Part shown: piece by piece, positions 34,143 through 44,127 of the stretch | How positions within the stretch are numbered: the first letter of the stretch is position 1 | Layout: the number at the start of each line of letters is the position of its first letter | Source of the DNA: an uncultured Bacteroidota bacterium | GTDB lineage: Bacteria > Bacteroidota > Bacteroidia > Bacteroidales > P3 | Assembly: GCA_902793295.1 (NCBI GenBank) | Contig: CADBDA010000018.1 | Coordinates: 1-64,000, forward strand | DNA length: 64,000 nt | Reading direction: 5' to 3' | The notes under the pieces: model-generated | Database searches by the model: none | Seen by the model: only the letters and a program-made list of their open reading frames with translations | What the model was told of the DNA's origin: nothing | Translations under genes and position numbers: made by a program

Positions 34143-35978
34143 ATGGAACGACAATTGGAACTGCTATCACCGGCAAAGAATCTGGAACAAGGCATTACCG
34201 CCATCGACCATGGTGCAGATGCCGTGTATATCGGCGCGCCACAATTCGGTGCACGCGTAGCGGCAGGCAACAGCATGGCCGATATCGAGGTCCTGGTCAG
34301 ACATGCCCATCTATTTGGGAGCAAGGTGTTTGCTACTGTCAACACCCTACTTTTCGACCAGGAACTGGAAGATGCGCGACAGATGATATGGCAGCTCTAC
34401 CACGCTGGAGTCGACGCCCTGATAGTGCAAGACCTGGGACTGCTGGAGACCGACCTGCCACCCATCGAATTGCACGCCTCCACCCAGACGCATAACAGGG
34501 ATCCGCGACGCATAAAGTTCTTGGAACAAGTAGGTTTCAAACGCATCATCCTAGCTCGCGAGACGTCGTTGGATGAGATGTCGGCGCTTCGGGAAACGGT
34601 CTCCGCCGATTTGGAGGCATTCATCCAAGGAGCGCTCTGTGTCTGCTACAGCGGACAGTGCTACATGAGCCAGTACCTCAATGGGCGCAGCGGCAATCGA
34701 GGCGCATGTTCCCAACCCTGCCGGTCGGCATACGACCTGCTGAATGCAGAGGGGAAAGTGCTTCACCGCAACGAACATCTGCTTTCACTGAAAGACTTCT
34801 CAGCGGCGCAGCACATTGAGAACATGATAGATGCAGGCATCACCTCATTCAAAATCGAGGGGAGGCTGAAAGACATCTCCTACGTCAAAAATGTCACCGC
34901 CTACTACCGCAGGCTGCTCGACGGCATCATGGCCCGTCGTGAAGGGCTGAAGCCTGCATCGTCGGGCCGGACGGTATTCTTTTTCGAACCCGACCTGGAA
35001 CGCACCTTCAACCGCGGATTCACCGACTACTTCCTTGTCGGCCGCCAATCCATGGCCTCACGAGCCACACAGAAATCGCTTGGAAAAAAACTGGGAGCTG
35101 TCGTCTCCTCCCAAGGCAACCGACTGACGATAAACTGTCAGGAGCCGCTGACAGCGGGTGACGGACTCTGTTATTTCAACGAAAAGAACCAACTGGAAGG
35201 TTTCCTGGTCAACCATGTCAACGGACATCAGATAGTGGCCAACAAAGCGGTGGCTGTCAAGCCCGGGACAACCGTTTGGCGCAACAACGACTATGCCTTC
35301 GAGAAACAGCTCCAAGGAGATACCTCCGAACGGAAAATTGCTGTTTCCATGACACTTGAGCAGACCGCAACAGGCGTCAGACTATCGCTCATCGATGCCG
35401 ACGGATGTCAGGCCTATGCGGAGAACAACGGCACACCACAACCCGCCAACAACGCAGAACGAGCCAAGGAAAGCATTGAGAAACAACTGGGAAAGCTGGG
35501 CGGCACCCCCTTCCGGATGGAGACTTTGAAGCTGCAGTTCGACACGCTGCCATTTCTGCCTGCCGCCACCCTCAACGAACTGCGCCGACAGGCAGTCGAA
35601 CAACTTCTTGAGCGACGATTGGATTACTTCCATCCGAAAGACAAACCCTTTGTCGCCAACGACATACCCTATTTTGAACCACAAGTGGACTACCATGCCA
35701 ACATCATCAACGACAGCGCCGAAGCCTTCTACAGAAGACATCAGGCACCATGCACCGAACGCGGCGTGGAGCAAAGCCACGACTATGGCGGCAAAGCACT
35801 GATGACCTGCAAATACTGTCTGCGCTACGAACTCGGCCAATGCCTGAAACTGAAATGTAACGCCACCGTTGCACCCGACTACCAAGGCACGCTGTACCTG
35901 ACCAACAACGGACGTCGTTTCCGTCTCCAATTCAACTGCCAGCCGTGCGAAATGCAGGTGCTGGCAGCCGAAGGCTGA
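34143..35978 (+). CDS. U32-family collagenase-like protein (RNA-hydroxylation type)
   Basis: 611 residues. ELLSPAKNLEQGITAIDHGADAVYIG starts the U32 barrel. The family signature lies near residue 165 (CVCYSGQCYMSQYLNGRSGNRGACSQPCR), with a further Cys cluster at the C-terminus (CKYCLRYELGQCLKLKC). E. coli relatives YdcP (RlhA) and YegQ (TrhP) work in cytidine or uridine hydroxylation; the length and C-terminal extension resemble RlhA. The collagenase label often attached to this family is probably wrong for it. Substrate not assigned. Confidence 0.88.
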   Translation: MERQLELLSPAKNLEQGITAIDHGADAVYIGAPQFGARVAAGNSMADIEVLVRHAHLFGSKVFATVNTLLFDQELEDARQMIWQLYHAGVDALIVQDLGLLETDLPPIELHASTQTHNRDPRRIKFLEQVGFKRIILARETSLDEMSALRETVSADLEAFIQGALCVCYSGQCYMSQYLNGRSGNRGACSQPCRSAYDLLNAEGKVLHRNEHLLSLKDFSAAQHIENMIDAGITSFKIEGRLKDISYVKNVTAYYRRLLDGIMARREGLKPASSGRTVFFFEPDLERTFNRGFTDYFLVGRQSMASRATQKSLGKKLGAVVSSQGNRLTINCQEPLTAGDGLCYFNEKNQLEGFLVNHVNGHQIVANKAVAVKPGTTVWRNNDYAFEKQLQGDTSERKIAVSMTLEQTATGVRLSLIDADGCQAYAENNGTPQPANNAERAKESIEKQLGKLGGTPFRMETLKLQFDTLPFLPAATLNELRRQAVEQLLERRLDYFHPKDKPFVANDIPYFEPQVDYHANIINDSAEAFYRRHQAPCTERGVEQSHDYGGKALMTCKYCLRYELGQCLKLKCNATVAPDYQGTLYLTNNGRRFRLQFNCQPCEMQVLAAEG

Positions 35979-36143
35979 TTGCTCACCCTTGTACATCCGA
36001 TTGACAACGTGGTGAAATTATACTTCAACTGCTGTAAATTTTCGCTTCCAACGGATACTAATCGGATGTAATAAAACGAGTACGGAAAACCACAAATCGA
36101 GAAGAAAAAGCCAGATGAACTACCATACGACCATGTTTTTTCA

Positions 36144-36151
36144 TATATTTG
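36144..36151 (+). promoter_or_regulatory. -7 element (TATATTTG) plus dyad before the lipoprotein hydrolase
   Basis: TATATTTGC matches the Bacteroidota -7 element, 118 bases ahead of the ATG at 36269. A dyad TTAACC-AAA-GGTTAA at 36160-36174 follows immediately and could be an operator; no ideally spaced TTTG is seen. Confidence 0.5.
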
Positions 36152-36268
36152 CACTTTCATTAACCAAAGGTTAAAGCAATACAGCATTTTGATTGTCAAC
36201 AACAAACAACACAATTACTCCCCTATAGCCACCGCAATCGTCGGAAGCTTCAGCCGACCACATCCATT

Positions 36269-37462
36269 ATGAAAAAAAACATCAACACACACACCCGATT
36301 GTTCTATCTTCTCGTGGTCGTCCTCGTTGCCATTGCAACATCCTGCAGCCATGAGGACGACATCATCCCTTCGGGCGACGACGGCAACGGTGCGCGCATT
36401 GTTCGCACCGAGCACCTCGCATCAAGCCACATGATGGCATACCATTTTACCTATCCGTCGACAGATCCCTATGGCAATCCCACCACGCTATCCGGCACCA
36501 TCACCATGAGCGACGACCTTCACGAAGGCGACCTTGCCGAAGGCCTGATGCTCTACAACCATTTCACCATCTACCGTGCCGACCAATGTCCTTCGAATGG
36601 CGGCCTCAGCGAACAGGCGCTCATCGTCGGCAGCCGTCTAATCACCATATCGCCAGACTACTATGGTTTTGGCATCACCGAGGCGCAACCCCAAGCCTAC
36701 TGCATCAGCAGCGCCAATGCCCGAGCAGCCGTCGATGCCCTCATTGAAGGGCGGAAACTGCTGGAGCAAATGGGATTCAGGTGGAAGGACAACCTGTTCA
36801 ACGCAGGATATTCGCAAGGAGGGCAGACCACGGTGGCCGTGCTGCGCGAAGTCAGCCAACACCATCCCGACATCCACTTCACCTGTTCCTTTGCCGGCGG
36901 CGGATCCTACGACCTGCCCGCCACCTACCACCGCTTTGTCGTCATCGACCGATCGGCAATGCCCAGCACCGTGGCCAGCGTGATGCTGTCTTACAACCAT
37001 TTCAAAGGGCTCAACATCCCCCGCGAGAAGATGTTTGTCGAGCCGCTGCTGAGCCACATCGACCAATGGATACTGAGCAAACTATACACTCGGGCGGAGA
37101 TTGACAGTCTGGTGGGCACCAACGACATCAGCGCCTTTGTCAGCAGCGACATGATGGACTTCAACACCCCTTATGCCCAACAACTGCTTGAAGCACTGGA
37201 CAGCGACAACCTCTGCAAAGGGTGGACGCCACGCAGCGACGAACACCTGATACTGGTACACCACACCCTTGACGGCGCCGTTCCCGCTGAAAACACCAGC
37301 AATCTGGCAGCATTCATGCAACAGCAGGGAGTTCAGAACGTGGAGGTGGTGATGGACGACTTTGGCAGCTATTTCGGCATGCCCGCCCACGAAACCGGCG
37401 CTATGATCTTTGTCAACACCACCAAAGAATGGATCAGCCAACACCTGGGTATCAGCTGGTAA
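36269..37462 (+). CDS. alpha/beta-hydrolase lipoprotein (secretory-lipase-like)
   Basis: 397 residues. A lipoprotein signal leads to the lipobox AIATSC (Cys26). The nucleophile elbow is AGYSQGG (Ser182). DYYGFG comes before it, and HTLDGAVPAENT near the end probably carries the Asp/His pair region. The layout (signal, long N-terminal strand region, elbow with two helices after) resembles secretory lipases and other serine esterases on the Bacteroidota surface. Substrate unknown. Confidence 0.82.
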   Translation: MKKNINTHTRLFYLLVVVLVAIATSCSHEDDIIPSGDDGNGARIVRTEHLASSHMMAYHFTYPSTDPYGNPTTLSGTITMSDDLHEGDLAEGLMLYNHFTIYRADQCPSNGGLSEQALIVGSRLITISPDYYGFGITEAQPQAYCISSANARAAVDALIEGRKLLEQMGFRWKDNLFNAGYSQGGQTTVAVLREVSQHHPDIHFTCSFAGGGSYDLPATYHRFVVIDRSAMPSTVASVMLSYNHFKGLNIPREKMFVEPLLSHIDQWILSKLYTRAEIDSLVGTNDISAFVSSDMMDFNTPYAQQLLEALDSDNLCKGWTPRSDEHLILVHHTLDGAVPAENTSNLAAFMQQQGVQNVEVVMDDFGSYFGMPAHETGAMIFVNTTKEWISQHLGISW

Positions 37463-37537
37463 CAAAAAGGATTGTCAAAGCGGCGACCCGCAGCTCTTCC
37501 GCTGTCACCCTAAACAGACCACATATAAAACTAAAAA

Positions 37538-38233
37538 ATGAACACCCCCTTTAGAGACACCCTTGTAGAAATCTGCTGCAACTCCGTCACCTCGGCCTGC
37601 AACGCCAAGCGCGGAGGCGCCTACCGCATAGAGCTCTGCCAAGCCCTGGGCGAAGGCGGCACCACACCATCGGCGGCAGCCATCGAATACTGTGCCAACC
37701 GCCTGAACCTGCATACCCGTGTGCTGATACGCCCACGCGGAGGGGATTTCTGCTACACCGAACAGGAGATGGATGTGACACTGCGCGACATCGAGCTGGC
37801 CGCCCAGCTGGGAGCCCACGCTGTGGTGATAGGATTCCTCACCCCCGACGGCGACATCGACACCGACAAGACCCGCAGGGCTGTCGAGGCCGCCCAAGGC
37901 CTGAGCGTCACCTTCCACCGTGCCTTCGACGAGTGCCGCAATCCCCACGAGGCCCTGGAACAGATTATTGGCTGCGGATGCAACAAACTGCTCACCTCGG
38001 GCGGAATGCCCACCGCCTTGGAAGGATGCAACCAGCTGCAGCAACTGGTGCAACAGGCCGACGGGCGCATCGGCATTATTGCCGCCGCCGGCATAGTTCC
38101 CAACAATGTAGTCGAAATTATACGCCGCACGGGCGTCACAGAAGTGCACGGCTCATGCAAGACCACTATCGGCGACACCACCGTAACCGACAGTGACCAA
38201 GTGCGCCAACTATTTGAAAAACTGGAACAATAA
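37538..38233 (+). CDS. cutC: CutC family TIM-barrel protein
   Basis: 231 residues. VEICCNSVTSACNAKRGGAYRIELC, LGEGGTTPS, IRPRGGDFCYT, VIGFLTPDGDID, VTFHRAFDEC, GCNKLLTSGG and GIIAAAGIVPNN are the complete set of CutC signatures. It was originally linked to copper handling in E. coli, but the real biochemical activity is uncertain. It precedes the transglutaminase lipoprotein by 18 bases and is probably co-transcribed with it. Confidence 0.93.
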   Translation: MNTPFRDTLVEICCNSVTSACNAKRGGAYRIELCQALGEGGTTPSAAAIEYCANRLNLHTRVLIRPRGGDFCYTEQEMDVTLRDIELAAQLGAHAVVIGFLTPDGDIDTDKTRRAVEAAQGLSVTFHRAFDECRNPHEALEQIIGCGCNKLLTSGGMPTALEGCNQLQQLVQQADGRIGIIAAAGIVPNNVVEIIRRTGVTEVHGSCKTTIGDTTVTDSDQVRQLFEKLEQ

Positions 38234-38251
38234 GCAAACATCACCCCACCC

Positions 38252-41035
38252 ATGAAAATCAGAACCATCGCTCTGCTCGCTATCGCCACGCTGCTCACCA
38301 CAGTGGCCTGCCACAAAGAGAAGCACTTTATCAGCGACAAAACCTACCGCAACCAAGTCCACGCCGATTTCCAACAGCGGCAACAACTGGCAGCCGGACG
38401 TGCCGACGCCCTCTTTAACGGCATGGACACGCTGGACACCGAGACCCGTGAGGCGCTGGAATTCCTCTACGCCTACATGCCTTACAGCGACTTGGCCGAC
38501 TACGACCAATCCTTTTACTTGCAGCAGATTAAGGCCGCATTCAACACCCGTCGCCTGTTTGCCTGGGGAGACAAGATACCCGAAGATATCTTTCGGCACT
38601 TCGTGCTCGTATACCGAGTGAACAACGAGAATCTGGACACCGCCCGAATGCTGATGCAGCGCGAACTGGCACCACGGTTGGAAGGTCTGTCGATGTACGA
38701 TGCCGCACTTGAGGTGAACCACTGGTGCCACGAATACGTAGCCTACCGCGCCAGCGACGGACGTACCTCCGCCCCGCTGGCCACCATGCGCACCTCGCTG
38801 GGACGCTGCGGCGAGGAATCGACATTCACAGTCACCGCACTGCGCAGTGTGGGCATCCCTGCCCGTCAGTGCTATACCCCCCGCTGGGCCCACTGCGACG
38901 ACAACCACGCCTGGGTGGAGGTATACATTGCCGACAGCAACCGCTGGTATTTTCTCGGGGCCTGCGAGCCTGATCCTGAATTGGATATGGGATGGTTTGC
39001 CGTCCCCTCCACACGCTGTATGATGGTCCACAGCAAAGCATTCGGCCGTTACAAAGGCGACGAAGAAGTGGTGAAACAAACTGCCATGTACAGCGAATTG
39101 AATCTGCTGAGCCACTATGCTCCCACCCGCAAATTAACCGTCACCGTAACAGATCCGTCAAAAAAGCCCTTAAAAGACATCGATGTGAAATTCAAACTGT
39201 ACAACTACAGCGAGTTCTACACGCTGGCCACAATCAAAACCGACGAAGAAGGACAGGCACAACTCACTACCGGACTGGGCGATCTTTTGGTTTGGGCCAC
39301 CGATGGAAAACATTATACATACCGCAAAGTCGATGTAAGAAAAGATTCGCTAATCACTTTGGAACTAGATCCTAACGATGAGGATATCCACACGCACTTC
39401 ACACAACAGAACGAAGAAAATCCCGGATGTATTGTCATGATTCCAAATATGTTGCACCTTGACATTGTCCCACCCGTGGCAGGCGAGGCCAAGGTGACGC
39501 CCACCAAAGAGAAAGCCGACCGCAACGCAAAACGCTTGCTCTATGAGGATTCCATCCGCAATGCCTATACCGCCACCTTCCCGACGAAAGAGAACTACAA
39601 GAACCTGCTAAAACCCAGCAAGAACCTGACAGACGAGCAGGCTTGGGAAATCATCCACAAGGCAGAAGGTAACTATGAAGAGATTGCGAAATTCATCAAC
39701 AACCACGCCGACGAGGATTTGACAGAAACGGTAACAATTACCTGCCCCTGCCTGGAAGAGGACGAGAATGGAGAGTATCATTCCGTCGGTGGCGGCGAAA
39801 GCAAAACGTATTTCTTATACGACTATCTACATACCTTTAGCGACAAAGATATGCGCGATATAACGGCTGAAACGCTTGAGACGCATTGGTGCAAACCTAC
39901 GGTGCCGGCCATTATGGAGACTTATGAAGAATTCTATGTAAAGGGCCTGATGCCTGCCCGCATCAGCAACGAGATGGTGCGTCCTTGGCGACAGTTTTTG
40001 GCGGAAAAACTTGCGGATATCAATAATGTCAACAGCCTGATAGCATGGACCAAAGAAAACATTGCCGTCGACGACACCGGCAACTACTACAACTGTCCCA
40101 TTTCTCCCCGCGGCGTCTACGAACTTCGCCACAGCGACCGTCACAGCCGCGACATATTCTTTGTCGCCGCCTGTCGCTCACTGAACATCCCCGCCTATCT
40201 CGACAACGCTACGAACACCATCTATGTATGCAACGGCGACGCCAAAAAATTCTGGAAGCAAGGCAAATGGGTGAAAGTATCGTTTGACGACGACACCGAA
40301 GTCCAACCCACGGCCAAGCTGACGCTGACCTACAAACCCACCAAGGAGCTGGCAAAACCCACCTACTGGTCGCACTTCTCGCTGGCACGTTATGAAGGCG
40401 GCGACTTTGTCACGTTCGATTTCGAAGAGGACAGCCGCATGGCAAAATTTCCAGCAACAATAGCCTTGGAACCAGGCTACTATTGTCTCACCACCGGCAA
40501 CCGTTACCCCGAAGGCGACGTATTGGCCCGCTCCGAATACTTCATTGTTGAGGAAGGCCAGAGTATATCCAAGGAGATCATTCTAAGACCTTTGGTGGCA
40601 CGACAAAGCAGTGACAAGCCCCGATTGGATCCCCATTTGGAGATTGTGGCCGGCATGTCCGACCTGGCCGACTATGCCGGCGAAAGCGGCATGCTCTTTG
40701 TCTTCACAGGCGACTACAAGGAACCCTCCAAGCATCTGATCAAGGAGATGCAGTCGCTCCGCGACGCCTACAAAGCCTGGGGCGGCATGATCTACATGGT
40801 AGCACCTGCAGCCGCCAAGCCTACCACTTGGAATCTGCCCAACACGGACTATATCATCCTCGACGCCAACAAGAAAAACCCATTTGAGACCGCCATCCTC
40901 GACGCTCTGAAGCTCGATTTGCACAACGACTACCCCCTGGTGGCACTTGTTGACAATCAAGGTGAAATCCGCTTCCATAGCCACGGATACGCCATCGGAT
41001 TGGCAGAACAAATACTCAAACAAACCAAAAAATAA
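38252..41035 (+). CDS. large transglutaminase-like lipoprotein
   Basis: 927 residues with lipobox TTVAC (Cys20). Transglutaminase core 1 is complete: nucleophile SLGRCGEESTF (Cys186), DDNHAWVEVY (His219) and the following Asp region (GACEPDPELD). An Ig-like, carboxypeptidase-regulatory-type insert (LTVTVTDPSKKPLKDIDVKFKL) follows near residue 290. A second, less conserved transglutaminase-like region (SRDIFFVAACRSLNIPAYLDNATNTIYV) is near residue 630. The C-terminal ~100 residues resemble a thioredoxin-fold end (LFVFTGDYKEPSKHL ... DYPLVALVDNQGEIRF). Probably periplasm- or surface-facing, with peptidase or cross-linking chemistry. Confidence 0.85.
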   Translation: MKIRTIALLAIATLLTTVACHKEKHFISDKTYRNQVHADFQQRQQLAAGRADALFNGMDTLDTETREALEFLYAYMPYSDLADYDQSFYLQQIKAAFNTRRLFAWGDKIPEDIFRHFVLVYRVNNENLDTARMLMQRELAPRLEGLSMYDAALEVNHWCHEYVAYRASDGRTSAPLATMRTSLGRCGEESTFTVTALRSVGIPARQCYTPRWAHCDDNHAWVEVYIADSNRWYFLGACEPDPELDMGWFAVPSTRCMMVHSKAFGRYKGDEEVVKQTAMYSELNLLSHYAPTRKLTVTVTDPSKKPLKDIDVKFKLYNYSEFYTLATIKTDEEGQAQLTTGLGDLLVWATDGKHYTYRKVDVRKDSLITLELDPNDEDIHTHFTQQNEENPGCIVMIPNMLHLDIVPPVAGEAKVTPTKEKADRNAKRLLYEDSIRNAYTATFPTKENYKNLLKPSKNLTDEQAWEIIHKAEGNYEEIAKFINNHADEDLTETVTITCPCLEEDENGEYHSVGGGESKTYFLYDYLHTFSDKDMRDITAETLETHWCKPTVPAIMETYEEFYVKGLMPARISNEMVRPWRQFLAEKLADINNVNSLIAWTKENIAVDDTGNYYNCPISPRGVYELRHSDRHSRDIFFVAACRSLNIPAYLDNATNTIYVCNGDAKKFWKQGKWVKVSFDDDTEVQPTAKLTLTYKPTKELAKPTYWSHFSLARYEGGDFVTFDFEEDSRMAKFPATIALEPGYYCLTTGNRYPEGDVLARSEYFIVEEGQSISKEIILRPLVARQSSDKPRLDPHLEIVAGMSDLADYAGESGMLFVFTGDYKEPSKHLIKEMQSLRDAYKAWGGMIYMVAPAAAKPTTWNLPNTDYIILDANKKNPFETAILDALKLDLHNDYPLVALVDNQGEIRFHSHGYAIGLAEQILKQTKK

Positions 41036-41045
41036 TATTTTTTTG

Positions 41046-41053
41046 TATCTTTG
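41046..41053 (+). promoter_or_regulatory. -7 element (TATCTTTG) upstream of glmS
   Basis: TATCTTTGC lies about 98 bases before the glmS ATG, matching TAnnTTTG. This gives a long 5' leader of roughly 90 nt. The leader has no obvious riboswitch-like fold that I can defend. Confidence 0.55.
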
Positions 41054-41150
41054 CAGTTAATTTATGTTTGGAAAGGAAGCGACTTTTCTTTCCAAATTGC
41101 GCGTAATCAATAAAATAAAAAAATTATTTTCCAACAAAACAAAGAGCTAT

Positions 41151-43019
41151 ATGTGTGGTATTGTAGGATACATCGGGGAGCAGGAAGCCTACCCCATCTT
41201 GATTAAAGGGCTTCACCGTTTGGAATACAGAGGCTATGACAGTGCCGGAGTTTCGATGATCAACAAAGCCGGAGTGCTCTCAGTGTACAAATCGAAAGGC
41301 AAAGTGTCGGCGCTGGAAGCTTCGGTTGCCGACAAGGACATCAGCGGCACCATAGGCATCGCCCACACCCGCTGGGCCACCCACGGCGAACCCAACGCCA
41401 CCAATGCCCATCCCCACTTCTCGCAGTCGAAAAACCTCTCGTTGGTGCACAACGGAATCATCGAGAACTACAAATCGTTGCGCACCGAATTGGAGAAGAA
41501 CGGCATGACCTTCTGCAGCGAGACCGACACCGAGGTGCTGGTGCAGCTGATAGAATACACACAGATCACGCACAACTGTGACCTCTATACCGCCGTCCAG
41601 CTGGCACTGAAGAGCGTCATCGGCGCATACGCCATCGCCATTCTCGACAAGCGCAACCCCGACCAGCTGATTTGCGCCCGCAAAGGCAGCCCGCTGATTA
41701 TCGGCGTAGGTGCCAACAACGGGAAGAAAAACGGCAAAGCCGAGTTCTTCCTGGGCAGTGACGCCACCCCCATCATCGAATACACCAATAAGGTTGTATA
41801 CCTTCAAGATGAAGAGATTGCCATCATGAACCGTGAAGGCGACCTGCGAATCACCAATCTCAGCAATGTCAAACAGACCCCGCAGCTCCACACCCTGCAG
41901 ATGAACCTTGACGAGTTGGAGAAGGGCGGCTATGCCCACTTCATGCTCAAGGAGATCTACGAGCAACCCAGCGCCTTGAAAATCTGCACCAAAGGGCGTC
42001 TCAACGTCAACGATAAAGATGTGCTGCTCAGTGGCATCATCGACCACAAGGAGAAATTTGTCAACGCCCGCCGCATCATCATCTGCGCCTGCGGCACCTC
42101 GTGGCATTCGGCCCTGATTGGCAAATACTTCATTGAAGAAGCCGCCCAGATACCCGTCGAAGTGGAATACGCATCCGAATTCCGTTACCGCAACCCCGTC
42201 ATTTTCCCCGACGACGTGGTCATCGCCGTCTCGCAGTCGGGCGAAACCGCCGATACCCTGGCCGCCATCCAGCTGGCCAAGAGCAAAGGAGCCTTCCTCT
42301 ACGGCATCTGTAACGTCATCGGTTCCTCCATACCCCGCGCCACCGACAGCGGCACCTACCTCCATGTGGGACCCGAAATCGGCGTGGCATCGACCAAAGC
42401 CTTCACCGGACAGGTCATCACACTGATCATGCTCGGTCTGGCCATCGCCAAAGAGAAGAAAACCCTCAGCGACGAGCTCTTCCACATGCTGGTCGACGAA
42501 CTGCAGCAGATTCCCGACAAAATGCAGTGGACCCTAGACCACAACAAAGGTATCGACCAATTTGCCCAGATGTTCACCTACGCCCGCAACTTCATCTATC
42601 TGGGACGTGGATACAACTACCCCGTAGCCTTGGAAGGCGCGCTGAAACTCAAGGAAATCAGCTACATCCATGCCGAAGGCTATCCCGCCGCCGAAATGAA
42701 GCACGGCCCCATCGCCCTTATCGACGAAGAGATGCCGGTCGTAGTCATCGCCCCCAAACGCGGCATGTATGACAAGATTGTAAGCAACATTCAGGAAATC
42801 AAGTCCCGAAAAGGAAAAATTATCAGCGTAGTCACCGAAGGCGACACCATCGTCAAAGGCATGAGCGACTACTGCTTTGAAATTCCCGACACGCGCGACT
42901 GCTACGTGCCCCTGCTGGCCATCCTGCCCTTACAGCTCCTCTCCTACTACGTAGCCATTGCCAAGGGCCGCAATGTCGACCAACCCCGCAATTTGGCCAA
43001 ATCCGTGACCGTAGAGTGA
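41151..43019 (+). CDS. glmS: glutamine-fructose-6-phosphate aminotransferase
   Basis: 622 residues from ATG 41151, which puts the catalytic Cys at position 2 (MCGIVGYIG); extensions upstream would destroy this. The glutaminase domain includes HTRWATHGEPNATNAHPH and HNGIIENY. Two SIS domains carry CGTSWHSALIG, SQSGETADTLAA and the C-terminal NLAKSVTVE end. It makes glucosamine-6-phosphate for peptidoglycan and lipid A. A long-stem terminator follows directly. Confidence 0.97.
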   Translation: MCGIVGYIGEQEAYPILIKGLHRLEYRGYDSAGVSMINKAGVLSVYKSKGKVSALEASVADKDISGTIGIAHTRWATHGEPNATNAHPHFSQSKNLSLVHNGIIENYKSLRTELEKNGMTFCSETDTEVLVQLIEYTQITHNCDLYTAVQLALKSVIGAYAIAILDKRNPDQLICARKGSPLIIGVGANNGKKNGKAEFFLGSDATPIIEYTNKVVYLQDEEIAIMNREGDLRITNLSNVKQTPQLHTLQMNLDELEKGGYAHFMLKEIYEQPSALKICTKGRLNVNDKDVLLSGIIDHKEKFVNARRIIICACGTSWHSALIGKYFIEEAAQIPVEVEYASEFRYRNPVIFPDDVVIAVSQSGETADTLAAIQLAKSKGAFLYGICNVIGSSIPRATDSGTYLHVGPEIGVASTKAFTGQVITLIMLGLAIAKEKKTLSDELFHMLVDELQQIPDKMQWTLDHNKGIDQFAQMFTYARNFIYLGRGYNYPVALEGALKLKEISYIHAEGYPAAEMKHGPIALIDEEMPVVVIAPKRGMYDKIVSNIQEIKSRKGKIISVVTEGDTIVKGMSDYCFEIPDTRDCYVPLLAILPLQLLSYYVAIAKGRNVDQPRNLAKSVTVE

Positions 43020-43061
43020 TTTTGGAAGTGTCCGCCGAAAAGCAGGGCGGACAAGCAAAAG

Positions 43062-43095
43062 AAAAGCCGCAGAATCGAAATTCTGCGGCTTTTTT
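43062..43095. terminator. strong bidirectional intrinsic terminator
   Basis: 14-bp perfect stem (AAAAGCCGCAGAAT / ATTCTGCGGCTTTT) with loop CGAA, followed by T residues. Because the stem is flanked by A on the left and T on the right, it can end both glmS (plus strand) and the tRNA-Lys transcript (minus strand). Confidence 0.9.
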
Positions 43096-43097
43096 AG

Positions 43098-43170
43098 TGA
43101 CTAAGCTGGGGCTCGAACCCAGGACCCCATCCTTAAAAGGGATGTGCTCTACCTGCTGAGCTACTTAGTC
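43098..43170 (-). tRNA. tRNA-Lys (TTT), copy 1
   Basis: 73 nt, without encoded CCA. Acceptor GACTAAG pairs with CTTAGTC. D-arm GCTCAGCAGGTAGAGC; anticodon loop CTTTTAA gives TTT; T-arm CTGGGTTCGAGCCCCAG; discriminator A. All arms pair fully. Confidence 0.97.
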
Positions 43171-43190
43171 GAACCAACTCGATAAATGTG

Positions 43191-43263
43191 TGACTAAGCT
43201 GGGGCTCGAACCCAGGACCCCATCCTTAAAAGGGATGTGCTCTACCTGCTGAGCTACTTAGTC
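43191..43263 (-). tRNA. tRNA-Lys (TTT), copy 2
   Basis: Identical in sequence to copy 1, separated by 20 bases. It is transcribed first on the minus strand, so the pair probably forms one tandem transcript ending at the terminator at 43062-43095. Confidence 0.97.
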
Positions 43264-43713
43264 AATCCTGCTCGATTTGAGTTTGCAAAAGTACAACTTT
43301 TTTATTTACCTACAAAATATTTTTAAACCACTTTACACAACAACACCCATAAAATACTATATACTAAATGTTTAAAATATCGTTATAAATGGTCTGACAA
43401 TACATAAAAACAGGTGAAACAAGACCAACAGCAACCTTCAATCATTCAAAAAAGGGCATGGTTTTTGCACACTTTTTCCACAATAACATACGTAAGGAAC
43501 ACCCGTAATCGCAAGCGACGCATAAACGCACAAGAAAAGAACCAAAATGGTTATTTCAAGTTTGAAGCCAATAAATTCAAATCACTGAATATTAACACAT
43601 TCTGAAATCATTTGAAATAAAATTTTGCCAAGTCCAGGAAATTATGTATTTTTGTTTTTCAAAATTGTACAAAATTCCGCCATTTCAACCACCATCAGAC
43701 ACAACCCTGAACC
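43264..43713. other. 450-bp AT-rich intergenic stretch
   Basis: No supported gene; a 63-codon frame at 43414 has no family features. It contains the promoter at 43624-43654. It also contains a 13-mer AAAACAGGTGAAA (43407-43419) shared with the origin-like gap near 58461, and a TTTTCCACA near 43466 that resembles a DnaA box. Confidence 0.5.
43624..43654 (+). promoter_or_regulatory. Bacteroidota promoter for the small acidic protein gene
   Basis: TTTG (43624-43627), exactly 19 bases, then TATTTTTG (43647-43654). It lies 59 bases before the ATG at 43714. Confidence 0.8.
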
Positions 43714-44127
43714 ATGAAATATGACATCAAAATAAAAGAAGGTCTCGGCGACATCCATTTCGACATGCCAATAGAGGAAGTCGTAGCGGTGCTAGGCGAA
43801 GCCGACGACGTGGAAACCGTAGACAACGCCACAGACGAAACCACCACCATACTCCATTATGACGATGGGGAACTGACGCTCTTCTTCGAAGGTGAGTGCC
43901 CGACCCTGCAATGCATCGACATTTCGAAGACGGAGAGCACACTGCTGGGCAAACACATTTTTGACCTCAACGAAAAGGAGATTGTCAAGCTAATGGTATC
44001 CAACAATTATTTCGAGCAGGACGCCGACGAGGAAGCCTGGGGCGAACGACGCATCTCGTTTGGCGAGGGCAACATCGACTTCTTCCTTGAAGACGACGAA
44101 CTGGTGGCTATTGTATATGGAAAATAA
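43714..44127 (+). CDS. hypothetical acidic protein, co-encoded with WbqC
   Basis: 137 residues, strongly acidic, containing IKEGLGDIHFDMPIEEVVAVLGEADDVE and SFGEGNIDFFLEDDELVAIVYG. No signal or membrane segment. The layout (LGDIxxxMxxxEVxxxLGxP-like turn) is reminiscent of small Bacteroidota proteins with an SMI1-like or beta-lactamase-inhibitor-like fold, but I cannot assign it. It overlaps the WbqC gene by 11 bases, so the two are translationally coupled. Confidence 0.75.
   Translation: MKYDIKIKEGLGDIHFDMPIEEVVAVLGEADDVETVDNATDETTTILHYDDGELTLFFEGECPTLQCIDISKTESTLLGKHIFDLNEKEIVKLMVSNNYFEQDADEEAWGERRISFGEGNIDFFLEDDELVAIVYGK

Noticed and set aside
41280..42485. 401-codon open frame antisense to glmS
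   Set aside because: Shadow of the conserved glmS coding sequence; no start context and low-complexity Gly/Asp/Val composition.
43414..43605. Short 63-codon frame in the gap after the tRNAs
   Set aside because: No family features, poor codon pattern, and it sits in an AT-rich region that also contains the promoter of the next gene.
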